Origin: Pseudo-nitzschia pungens
Lineage: Eukaryota; Bacillariophyta; Bacillariophyceae; Bacillariales; Bacillariaceae
Direction of reading: 5' to 3'
Assembly (NCBI GenBank): GCA_037355855.1
Contig: CM074758.1
Location: 6,235,001-6,299,000, forward strand
Length of the DNA stretch: 64,000 nt
Shown here in pieces: positions 21,273 to 31,655 of the stretch (within the stretch, counting starts at the first letter, position 1; every line of letters starts with the position of its first letter). The notes below the pieces were generated by a model, which saw only the letters and a list, made by a program, of their open reading frames with translations, did not search any database and was not told where the DNA came from. A program made the translations under genes and the position numbers.

Positions 21273-21979
21273 AGTTTTTTATCGTAAAAACAAAAAAGAT
21301 GCTATTCATAATCAATAATCACGCAACTACCCGAACAAGTGTTTTACGTGTAAAGTCTTCCTGTACCGTAAGTAAGGATACTGTAATTACCAGTTACCAT
21401 CGACAACAAAAAAGAAATTCGTCAGCAGTAAGTAATTAAGGCTTACTTGTACGTACATCGTACTCGTATTTTGAAAGCACAAACTGTACCGGTCCTATTT
21501 TGATTATTTTTTCACGGTATCCTATGGGATACCCCGGCGCCGTCTCGGGTGTACGTCAACTTCGGAGTGCACGTACTCTGTGCTCACATTTGTCTACACT
21601 AGGTCATACGCGGTATACACTATGTCTACTCTGTAGTGATGGCGGATTGACGAAGCTTTAGGCGAATGTGTGGCGTAGCGTATGCGCGTGTGCGCGCGGT
21701 AGCTATCTAGTCACTAACCCGAACCCTAATCGGGTGGGACCCCTATGTAGTAGGGGTATGTAGGGTTAGTACAGTGCACAGAGAGTCCTTGCCACAACGG
21801 GTGGAGAGGAGAGTTCGTGAACCCGCTCGAAGAGGGGGTGAAGCGCGAATGGAAATCGAGCCACCGCCACTCTCGAAGTTGACGAGTACAGCCGGAAAAA
21901 GAAAGAAAAAAGAAAAAAAATAGTGTGGGATGGTTGTCTAACGGGGCTTAAGAGCGCAGGGCGCGGACAGTTAGGCAAC
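21273..21979. other. Spacer and 3' flank of the Ngaro-like element
   Basis: It starts AT-rich and becomes GC-rich near 21700. It includes a small inverted repeat (CTAACCC...GGGTTAG, 21714-21768) and a poly-A/poly-T-like run (AGAAAAAAGAAAAAAAATAG near 21904). The 3' end of the Ngaro-like element lies somewhere here but I could not define its terminal repeat. Confidence 0.4.
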
Positions 21980-23397
21980 CTAGGCGGCGTCGGCGGGAGC
22001 CGGAGCAAGTGGGCCCACGGCGGGGGCAGGCGGAAGGGCGGCGGTGGGAGCGCGATTGGGAGGGAAAACAAAGGCGTAGCATGTGGCCGGGGCGAGCGTG
22101 TTGCGGGGGGCGCCGTAGGCGGTGGCAACGTTCGCCATGAAGCTATCTTTGGTGGTTCCCGTGGTGAATTGGCACAAGACCTTGCCCCGCATGGAGCAAG
22201 GGAAAAGGAGGCGGCCATTAGGGATGACAACACCGAAGACGTAGTGCCCGTGGTAGTCGATGAGGGTGGGGACGTGGAGGCACAGGAGGTAGGGGCGCGC
22301 GGAGGTGCCCAAAGGGGTGACCACATCGTCGGAGGAGAAAACGAGGCCGAAAGCATTGAGGGTGGCAACCAGGGTCGCGTCAGGGACAGGGCTGGCCGAA
22401 TGGGGGACACGGAGAGAGGCTCGGGCGTCGGCGACTCGGACAAGGAGACGATCGAGGGCGGCGTTGGTGGGCGCCGGGACAGGCTCGGCGTAATGGACGC
22501 CGTGGAGGACGGTATAGGCAAGGCGGAAGTTAGTGACAACGGTCTGGTAATGGGGGCAGTAAGGGTGGGCCAAGTCGAGTGGTGCCAAGGCAGAGGTAAC
22601 GGCCGCGCCCGCGGGGTTGGCGTACAGAGTTTACAACTTGGCGAGCCACGGGCGGGGGCCATTGGGAGTGTCAAGTTGGTTGTCCGAATAGCAGCACAGG
22701 TGTCGCTGTGCAGCGGTGAGCGGAAGAGCCTTCAGGATCTTCTTGTCGGCAGGTGGGTTGGGGAGGGGGCCCTGGAGGAGGGTGATGATCAACGGGTGGG
22801 CAGCAGGCATGGGCGGGTCTTGGGCGCGGGGAGCAGGGGCGTGGGGCGCGGGGCGGCATTCGGGGCCGCCGCGCCCGGAGCTCCCACGATTGCGGGCGGC
22901 ACTACCACTGCCTCGGGGCAGGGGGGAGCAAAAGGGAGAGAGGAGTCAGAATCGGAGGAACGGGCAGAAAGTGAAGAGGTTCTGGAGTGGGTTCGGGCGG
23001 AGGCGGACGCGGGGAAGCCGCCGCCGACGGCGGCCCGGGGGTACAGGAGAGGGTCGGCCGGGATGCCCTGAAAGGGGAGGAGGATGGCGAGGTCTTTGGC
23101 GTGGGTGGAAGCTTCGGGCCAGGCGGCGGTGGTGCAAGCGGCGAGGAACCGGGCGTAGAGGCCGGTGTAAGCCTCGAAGTCCGTAAAGGAAGGGGCGAAG
23201 GAAGGCGAGAGGTCAACCGGGAGGTCGAAGGGAGGGCTAAACGGGGCGGAGGGGACGGCCGCATGGAAGGAGGTGGCGTGGCGGCCATAGCAGAGGTAGA
23301 CGCCCATGGGGCTTGGGTTAGCGGGGAAGAGGGCGATGGCCTGGCTCATGGCGGCAAGGAGCCGCTGGGCCTTCGCAAGGAACGTGGTGGTAAGCAT
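21980..23397 (-). pseudogene. Extra ORF of the Ngaro-like element, unknown function
   Basis: I do not recognise this protein. It reads from about MLTTTFLAKAQRLLAAMSQ through an Ala/Pro/Ser-rich linker. It then changes frame near 22830-22860 and continues (PMPAAHPLIITLLQGP...ALPLTAAQRHLCCYSDN) over an in-frame TAA at 22631-22633. The C-terminal half is well conserved in look (LAHPYCPHYQTVVTNFRLAY, DYHGHYVFGVVIPNGRLLF). Repaired length would be near 470 residues. In other Ngaro elements an additional ORF often encodes an SGNH hydrolase; I see no GDS or Ser-Gly-Asn-His blocks here. In other DIRS elements a methyltransferase occurs, and I see none of its motifs either. Confidence 0.6.
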
Positions 23398-23715
23398 GGT
23401 GGGAGCGGCAACAAAAGCTAGGTGGCGTTGGGGAGAAGCCAAGGGTTGGGATTATGCGAAGAACAGTGGAGGGGGGGGGGACAAGAGGACCCAGCCCGTG
23501 GGCAAACACTGGAAAAGGGACCGGGCAAAACCATGGTCAGGAGTAGGGGGAGGAGGAGGAAGCGGGTGGAAAACCATGGTGAAACGGAACCAGATCGTAA
23601 AATAAAACGTGTTGTAACTGGACAATTAATAAAGGCTGTGTACGGGAGGCGATCGTGGAGAAGGAGGCATCGTGGGGAGGGGAGTAGACACGGATGCGGA
23701 GGAAACCGTGAAAAT

Positions 23716-24840
23716 TTACCAGCGATCGGGGGGGCGAGCGGCGCCAGCCGTGAGGATGGCGTTATGCTGGTGAGAGAGGATGTGGAGGTCGCGGGTGTAA
23801 ATTTGCCACGAATTGCTGCTCCACCGTAGCTGTTTTTTGATAAATTTGGGAGGCGCGCCGGCGGCCTGGAGAATGCAGCACGCGCCAACACGAATAGAAT
23901 GGCATGTGAATTTTTTGAGGGCAGACGGGGAAGTGACGCCGTATACGACGCGGGCAAGGGAACGGAGGGTGGTCTCGACGTTGGAGTCGACAACGTAGAC
24001 GGCCACCTTGGAGCAGGGGCTGTAGACTGCGAGGGGCCCAGCCACGGGGCCAGGGTGGGGGGCCCATGTAGGAAAGAGGCGGTAGTAGCGGGCCAGGATG
24101 CGCAACCACGCCGCGACCAAATCGAGGGAAGGGGTAGAGTTTTGAGAAAACCCCTTCACAGCATTACGGTCGCCATTCTTTTGCCATCGCCACCGGACGC
24201 AGACGCGCATCACGGAGCTGGGGGAGGTGATGCCGGAAGGATGAGGGAGGAGGTTCCCAAGGCGGTCGAACAGGGTGATGTCGGCGGGGATGAGGGCGAC
24301 ACAGTCACCAGAGGGGCTGCGGGCAAATGTGCCGAGGCACCGGTGGCTGTGGGTCTGGCACCACTCACTCTTGCGGAAGCCGGCGGTGAGGCCGACGGTG
24401 AGCCAGTCGGCAAGTGTGGTAGGGAGGGAATCCGGGGGCTCGGACGTCGAGGTAGTGAGGAGGTGTTGCTGCATGGTGATGGTAACTGGTTCCTTGCGAT
24501 CTGGGACCGACTCGTAACGGTGGGCCTCGCGGAGAACGGCGGTGATATCCGGGCACAAGCCGGTATGGAGGGGGGACTGTTTGCGGGCATCCCGGTCGGG
24601 GACGGGGTCAAAATGGGCTAAAAGGGTGCTGGCAGCCAGGAGGTATTTGCTGGCGGTGTCAGCTTTGATGCTCTTGCAAAGGAGGCTGTGGCCAGTAAGG
24701 AGATGTCGAGCGTAGTTAGCGAGGAGGAGGTTGAGGGCTTCGGTGGTAATACGGGAGTCGATCACAGGAAACAGTGCTGGGAAGATACCAAGGTGAGTGC
24801 ACCACCAGAGGTAATGGAGGCGGCGGGTAAGAACAGTCCG
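23716..24840 (-). pseudogene. Tyrosine recombinase domain of the Ngaro-like element
   Basis: Catalytic residues are visible: first Arg in LTAGFRKSEW, the H-x-x-R box in CHSIRVGACCILQAAG, a Trp in QLRWSSNSW and the nucleophile Tyr in QIYTRDL. The frame is open upstream beyond any obvious start (TVLTRRLHYLWWCTHLGIF), overlapping the end of the RT-RNase H frame. The change of frame lies at about 24838-24853 (CCCTAAAGAAGCCC). Restoring one base there would make RT, RNase H and recombinase one continuous polyprotein. Alternatively the recombinase starts at the GTG at 24765, which overlaps the RT stop. It would integrate a circular DNA intermediate. Confidence 0.88.
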
Positions 24841-27618
24841 GGCTTCTTTAGGGTTGTGGGGGGAGCCGTTGCGTAGTCGGAGGACAGCGTCGAAGCCAGG
24901 AGAGAGACAAGCTCGGGACTTGGGAGGAAAACAGTCCAGGACGCGAAGCGCGCGTGCTGAGTGCAGATCTGGTGGAGAAGAGTGGGATAGGGGAGGGAGA
25001 AGTATGAGTAATTGTGGGGAGTGAAAAGTTCGTGGGGACGAGAGACAGCATCAGCGAGTGTGTTCTCTGACCCAGGGATGTAGTCCATGACGCTGCCAAG
25101 GGGGGAGTCCTTGCGGTAGGCCGCGGCGAGGAGGATAGCGCTCCGGCCGAGGGCGGACTTGGTGGAAGATTTCATCCACCAAGCGATGGCGGCCGTGTTG
25201 TCGCAGGACGAACAGAGAACCGGGGCCGGGGGAAATGCGTGAGGCCGGTCAGAGGTCAAGAGTTGTCCGATGAGGAAACACAGGAAGACCCCTAGGAACT
25301 CGAGAGTGTTGATGTGGACGTAGTCTGGATGCTTGTTATCGAGTTGGGTCCTTGGGTGGAGAGCGGTGGAGTATGGGAGAAAGCAGAAGACCTGGGGGGT
25401 GGGAAGGACGGCACCGATGCCGGTATGGGAAGCATCGGTGGTGTTGTAGTCGAGCGCAAAACACCGAGGGACGAGGTGCCCGATTGGGGTGGAACACAAG
25501 CCGGGGCCTTTCAGATACTCGTAGAGAGCACGGAGGGTCGGGATGGTAGTTGCAGGGATCGGGACCCTGGCGCCGTTGCGCCAAATGAAAGCCACCTGCT
25601 CGGTCTGGTGAAGCCACGTGAAGCGGCTCTGGAGGTCGGATGGCATCAAACTGTAGTGGGGGGGAAGAGGGCGGCGCTTGACGAGACGTTTGGCTCTGTG
25701 ATATCCTTGGGCGATGCAGGAGCGGAGGATGTCCCGGAAGACCAAGAGGTGGGCGAGGCCCCAGGGGTAGTGCTGGAAGCAGTCACCCAGGAGACCCAGG
25801 AGGGTGGCCAAGTCGCGGATAGTCGCTTGTTTACCGGGGGTGAGCCAATGTTCCTGTTCCATGTAGGAAACTATCTTGTCGCGGCGGCGGGGGGACAAGC
25901 GTACAGTCATGGTGCGCGTATTGACAAGGAAGCCGACCAGGAGGCGTTCCTTGGTGTATGCCAGGTCGAGTTTATCCTGGGAGAGGATCTGCTCTTGGCA
26001 AGGGTGGTCCGGGCCGAAGACGTCTTTGAGGGCGACAATGCTGGCGGCGGAAGTCAGTCGGATGGTGGCACGGACGTCCGCCCTGAAGAGGTCGTCAACC
26101 TGCATAGGCATGGCAGGGGCCAGACGGACCCGCAGGCGGCCCGGGATTGGGCACTCGCGGTCCTCAAAGACGCCGTGGTTGAGGGAGTCCAGGTTGGCCT
26201 GGGCGATTGTGTGATGCTCCGAGCGGGGGATCTCGGGGCTGAGGCGCATGCAGGCGACGTAATGGGACGCACGGCGGAGGGTGTCATCGGGCTCGTGGCG
26301 CCACAAATACTGGGCCTGCTGGATCCGGGCCTGGGAAAGGGGGTCCCAGTTGGACGGACAAAAACAACTGCCAAAGGACTGCCCTGTGGCGAAACCAAGG
26401 TAACCGCACGCCTGGTAGGCATGCATAGGGACGACCTCAGGGTTCAGTTTGCAGAGGCGGAAGGCGTTGCAGACGTCGTTGTCAATGATGAGGATTGCGG
26501 AGCGTGGGAAATACGTGGACGAGGAACCGCTGGAAAGAACCCAGGAATGTGACATCGGGCTCATTGGTCTTGTTCGTCCAGTCGTTGATGCACATTGAGT
26601 CGACGGCGGGGCGGAAAGATGCGTCGAAGATTTGGCGGGACTTCTTCCAGGGGTTGTTGCGGTCGGCGATGCCAAGGGGAGTGAAGTGGAGGTTGGGGAT
26701 GAAAAGGTAGAACCAGGGGTCGACAAGGATGGTGTTGCCGCAACGGTAGTCTTTGCAGAGGACTTTCATAAGTTCGGATGGGTCTTCAGCGGCCGAGGCA
26801 TGGTTGCCGTAGCGGTAGTAGGTCCAGAAATTGCTGTCGGTGGACCGGCCACGGCAAAGGCACGGGGCCCCCGTAGTGAAAATGCGGCAGACCTCGCGGC
26901 AAAGCAAAGGCGGCGCATAATAGCCGGGACATCTTGGTGGACCGCAAGGTGCGGGCCTGCGAGGTAGCGGACAAGACGGGGGACGTTCATCTGGCAGTGG
27001 AGGAGGGCGGCCGAGGAGCGTCGGATCCGGTCGGTGTTGAGGGTGGTCTCGGAACAGAAATTGGTGTACGACTGGTAACCGCGGATGGAAGAGGAGTCGA
27101 GGTGGAAGTAGGTGTCGTGGAGTGTGCGGTAGAGGTGGGCGGGAGGGTAGGCGCAGGCCCAGGCAACGCGATCAGAGGGGGAGAGGAATGGGGAATCATG
27201 GAGAAAGGGGACGATGTGGTGGAGGCAAATTTCGCCGAGAAACGAAATGTTAGCTTGGGGCTTACCGTGGGTGTTGTGGAGGACCCCGTGGACGGCGGGG
27301 TGGAGAGTGGTCCCCCACGACGCAAGTTCCGATGGGCTGAGGTCGCGCGTTGGGAGGGGGGAGAGAATGTCTTGCGGCGGCGTGGGGGTGTTGCGCTTGC
27401 CGGCGGGGACGGTGGGGGGGTCAGGGAGGATGCCGTGGTACAGGCAGGGGGGCTCGGGGGGGTCTGCCGAGGGGGCAGGGGGAGGAGTGGTTGGGCGCGT
27501 TGCAGACAGGGGGACAAAGGAGGGGACGGGGTGGCTGGGAGTGTAGGGAGTGTAGATCGGGAGGTAACTGACATAGTCTAGGGCAAGAGGTAAAGAGAAA
27601 GTGTGCGTAGTAAAGGGT
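24841..27618 (-). pseudogene. Reverse transcriptase-RNase H of the Ngaro-like element
   Basis: Coding starts after a TAA near 27619 with a Pro/Thr-rich leader (DYVSYLPIYTPYTPSHPVP), continues with GEICLHHIVPFLHDSPFL, changes frame near 26838-26850 and changes back near 26505. RT features: LGIADRNNPWKKSRQIFDAS, IIDNDVCNAFRLCKLNPEVV, ATGQSFGSCFCPSNWDPL and the active-site-like MQVDDLF. RNase H follows with ALDYNTTDASHTGIGAVLP, INTLEFLGVFLCF, SSCDNTAAIAWWMKS and GSENTLADAVSR, keeping the D-E-D-D residues. The two compensating shifts imply small indels in a once intact frame. The translation start is unclear because no in-frame ATG opens the leader. Confidence 0.85.
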
Positions 27619-27681
27619 TAATATATGGGCTTACAGGTTAAGGGAAAGGCAAAGGGCGGGACAAGGAGAGTGGGGGAAGGA

Positions 27682-29916
27682 CTAACCTCTGTCGGGATCG
27701 GAAGGGGCACCGCTGTTGGGGGCAAAGGCTACGACGGCATGCTTGGCGACATACTGCTTGGCCTTGTCCTTGTCAGCAGCAGAGAGTCCTTTCCAGGTAT
27801 GTGTGTGGAAGAACTTGCAGGAGTCACCGTATGTGCACTGAAAGCCCACAAAGCTAGCGCTCATGCAGAGGCGGGTGCCTTTCTTGCCAAAAGGTTCGTC
27901 GTAACGGGGGCGGGAGGTGCCCGAGGTGAGGGTGAAGAGGCCGCAGGCTTTGGCTTTTTCGTCGGTTGGCGAAGGGGTGCGTGAGTGGTTGGCGCGTTGA
28001 GGGCCGGTGGTGACGGACGAGGCATGGCGAGGTTTCTTACTGTCGCGGGGGTTGTCAGAGTCGTGGGAGGAGCGGGAGCGGGCGCGGTCGGCAACGCGCC
28101 TGTAGTTTTCCCACCAGAAAAAGGTCGCGGGAGGGGTAGAGAAAGTATTGAGGTGCTCGCCGTATGTTGCCTGTTCGATGAGTTTGTTAAGGGCGTTGAA
28201 ATTGTCGCGAGCGCCAACGTAGCCCTTGGAGGGCAATGGGGCATCGGTGGAGACGTGGGTAAGTGCGGTCATAGTGATGAGGAGTTGTTTGATGCCTTTG
28301 TACAGGACACTTTGTTCAGCGTCTTTGGAGAGGGTGCGGAGGAAGAGGAGTAGGTTGTGGTCGGCACAAATCTCATCGTTAGGGTGGGTTTGGGAGCCAT
28401 CGATGAAGAGGGTAGTGCTGGTAGTACGGGTGCGGCGACGGGAGTTATCTTCGTGGAGCGCCTCGGATTCGTAGGAGCGAATCGATTCGGTCCGGGACTT
28501 AAAGGAGTTGCTGTTCGGGGGAACGCGGAGGAGATTGAAGATCGAGAATGCGGTGTCAAGGCAGTCGACATTGTCTCCAAGTGGGGAAGAGATGACGATG
28601 AAGTTGGTGATGACTTTGAGGAGGGTACGGTCGAACATGCTGCGGGTGATGCGGTTGTAGGTAAGGGTGTTCTCGGTGTGGCATTTGGTGCGCATACGGG
28701 AGAGCTCGCCGTTGAAGATGTCGACTTGTTGGGAAACGTTTTTGTTGTTGAAAATTTCGATGATGGTAGGGTAGAGTGTGGCGTGGCGGACGGTGAGCGT
28801 GGCGCCTTCCCCCTCAATCCGGGCAAGGGCGGCACTCCAGGAGAGTGCCGGTCAGGTGAGGGTGGCGCAATCATCGTCGCTGCGCGCGGTGGACGGGGGT
28901 GCGCCTGTGGTGCGGACGACTTTGGTGAGGAGTGTGCGCATGTCGGCGTGGGTAAAAGTTTGGGGGTCGCGGTGGGGTCCCGGCGGGGGAGGGTTGGTGG
29001 GTGGGGTCTCGGGGTTGTCGGTGGTAGGGTTGGCCGGGGGTAGGGCAGAGCAGAGGTCACGTAGGCAGGCGAGACGGATTTGGAGTATGAAGGGTTGGGA
29101 TTTTTCGACGCAGGAGGGGGTAGGGTTGGAAGGCTGTAGACGGGTCGGGAGTGTGTTGAGGCCGTTGGGGTCGTCCTTTGGAAGTTGAGCAAGGATACTG
29201 TGGCTGCCTTGTCCTTCGGTGGTCCAATTCTTCTCGTGGAAGAGTTTGTGGTGGGTGTGGAGGCTGTGGCCGGAGTTCTTGGTGTGGAGGAAACAGAGGG
29301 CTTTCCACCAAGTAGTGAATCCTTCGTCATAGGTGTTGGGAGGGAGGGGTTCGCCGAGGCGGGTGCCTGTGGGGATGGCGAGTGTAGCGGGCCACATTGT
29401 GGGGAGGAGGACGAACTGGGGGATGGTGGAAGCGTCGCCGTTGTGACCGAGGTTGGTGGAACCGACCTGTGTCTTAGAGTCTGTGGCGCTCATGAAACCG
29501 TCGGGGAGGTGGGCTGAATCGCTCCAGGTTCGGAAAAGTGCGGCGGAGGTCTTGGGGGCAATGCCGAGAAAGCTCGTGTGGAGGGAGGACGGGGGAATAG
29601 CGACGAGGGTGTCGGATTGGATGGAGTCGGACGGGATGCCGACATAGTGGAGGGTGTCGTCGTCGGCCGTCCATGCGATGAGGGAGTGGATACACTGGAG
29701 GACGTGGTGCTTGTTGAGGTATGCGTACCGGGGGTGCAGGGTGCTCAGTAAGTTGGAGCGGTGGGCGACGTTTGCTGGTTTTCCGAGGGAGAGGAGAAAT
29801 GATTTGCGGGTCGTGTTGGTGATGTCGCGGTTTCTCGGTGGTGCTTCAGAGAAGGTCAGAAGCCCGGAAGAGAGGCAGCGCATCTGGAGCTGGGTTAGTT
29901 CCTGGACGGGAGGCAT
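27682..29916 (-). pseudogene. Gag-like ORF with CCCH zinc finger, one in-frame TGA
   Basis: From MPPVQELTQLQMRCLSSGLL the frame is open for about 744 codons except for a TGA at 28852-28854 (CATLT-stop-PALSW). The middle part is helical (LARIEGEGATLTVRHATLYP, DIFNGELSRMRTK, LGDNVDCLDTAFSIFNLL). The C-terminal third has a basic Ser/Arg linker and a C-x9-C-x5-C-x3-H zinc finger (CMSASFVGFQCTYGDSCKFF then His), presumably binding the element's RNA. This occupies the gag position of the element. CGA-to-TGA would explain the stop. A longer frame opens upstream to 30069, but its first 51 residues look like UTR. Confidence 0.75.
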
Positions 29917-30890
29917 GATGTGTGTTCGGGAGTTGTGTGTGTGGGTGGATTGCGGACGGAATCGATTTTGTGAGAGTGGGGGGGTGGGTGCGGGGGGAAG
30001 GGGTTGGGTAGAGATTGGTGGATTGGCGAGGATAAGTGTCAGAGAGGGGTTGGCGAGGGGATGTGTCAACGGGTCGATCGCTCTGGTTGGCGAGAGGTGG
30101 TGTCAAGATTGGTGTCAAAGTTGGGGCTGGCGCGCGGAGGTATCTCGGTGTAGGGGATAGGGGAAACCGCGTTTTTTGGGGACGGGGCGATTTGTCCCTG
30201 GGTGGTCGGCGGGACCGGGTGGTGGGAGTAAGTTGGGTGGGGTAGCCAGCCAGTGGGAAGTCGCGTGGTGTTGGCGACGGGGTGGGAGTGATCGACAGGA
30301 TCGGGGTGGCTGGGGTAAACAGCGTGTTGGGGTAGGCAGCGTGCTGGGGTAGCCAGCGGGGGGACACGTTGTGGTCCGGGGGTGATCGACAGGATCGTGA
30401 TCGGCTGGATCGGGAGCTGGGGTATCCAGCATGCTGGGGTAGCCAGCGTGTGGGCACGAGTGGGGTGGCGTCGGGGTGGTGTTGGTTGTGGTGTGTTTGT
30501 GTGTGGAGGTGTATGGCTGGGGAGAAAGGATTAGTTTGGTTGTTTTGTTGATCCGCTCCCACAGGGAACAGCACTCCTCATTGTCATCGGCTTGGTGTTG
30601 GCCAAGGGACAATGAGGTGAGCAGATGGGGAAGGCATCGTCCCGCACCTCCGTGCCCGGTAGCGGCTGCATACCTTATGCGGGCACTGCGTTGTGCCCGT
30701 CTACGGTGCGCGCGCTGTCGGCCCTCTCGTGACACTTACCTACCTACCATTGGGACCTTCCTCACATACGTCGTACTCGTCACGGCGGGGGGCAAGGTCG
30801 CAGGTGGTGTGCATGGGGGTGCGGGCGTGTCCCCACCAGCATCCTGCAGTTGCGGTGACCTGTGTCTTGCCCAACAGCTTCGCACATACC
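29917..30890. other. GC-rich leader of the Ngaro-like element with short repeats
   Basis: Between about 30225 and 30450 the phrase GCTGGGGTAGCCAGC and variants (GCTGGGGTATCCAGC, TAGGCAGC) recur about six times; each can form a short hairpin. GATCGACAGGATCG occurs twice, at about 30289 and 30386. These may be part of the element's 5' terminal repeat or UTR. From 30560 to 30890 I see nothing interpretable. Confidence 0.5.
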
Positions 30891-31655
30891 GTAAGAGTTT
30901 AGTGGTTAAAGACATTGTGACACCGTAGACCACAGTACATTTTCTACACGTGCGTCAGCAGACGTCTTTAACACTAAACACCTAAAAACAATCCTTCTGT
31001 CACACCCTTACCCGATAGAGGTTCGAAATAGAGGTTCGAAATCTCCGAGACGAAATTTCAATCATTTTTTTTTGCTCCGGTCTTCTATTTGCAACAATAA
31101 TAAAGGCAAGTTGCTCTGTGTACAGTCCGTTTCTCAACAACGACACGTCCGATCAGTCTGAAAATTGCAGGCCTTGTCTATCTTTATGTAATAGAGCTGT
31201 CCGAAGTGGTCCGGTCTGAATCAATGGAGAGGGGAAGGAGTTATTAATTTTCGCCGTAGTTTGGACAGGGGTAGTTTTTCGATCGAAAAAAAGACGCGAT
31301 TTTTGCTGCTGCTTTGCCAGTTTGATCCTCGGTTCCAAGCGCTCCAATCGATTCGAAACTCAGAGATCTTGTTGCTGTTATAGTAAAGATGGAGCCACTG
31401 TAGTATCAGAATTAAGCTGGTGGTGGTTATGGAGTTAGGGGGGGGGTGACAACTCTTAGTGCTGTGGTCGTTGAAATGGAGTTTTTTTCGTAATTTCGAA
31501 CGAATTTTGTGGCCCGGTGTAAGAAAAGGTCAGGCGCGCAATACAAGTCATGTTGGGTACCGTTGGAAAGCTCGTGACCTTGCCATTTCAGTCCTAGGGT
31601 ATAAAATAATAGTGTCCGACGTGTACTGTTAGAGTGATTAGAGTTAGCAGAAACA

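Larger units (their letters stand above)
21980..29916 (-). mobile_element. DIRS/Ngaro-like tyrosine-recombinase retrotransposon
   Basis: A GC-rich unit transcribed leftward with the order gag (CCCH finger), RT-RNase H, tyrosine recombinase, then a further ORF. This is the layout of Ngaro-type members of the DIRS order, which carry a recombinase instead of an integrase. No LTR is seen. The split direct repeats expected for Ngaro (A1...B1A2B2) were not found by eye, so the boundaries given are those of the coding part only. Each ORF carries at least one stop or frameshift, so this copy is inactive. Confidence 0.85.

Noticed and set aside
21714..21768. Telomere-like CTAACCC/GGGTTAG words
   Set aside because: Only single inverted copies, not a tandem telomeric array.
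21923..23605. Long plus-strand ORFs rich in Gly/Arg/Glu
   Set aside because: Antisense shadows of the GC-rich Ngaro-like ORFs. The minus-strand frames carry recognisable domains and these do not.
25314..26552. 412-codon plus-strand ORF
   Set aside because: Exactly antisense to the RT-RNase H domain, with no domain of its own.
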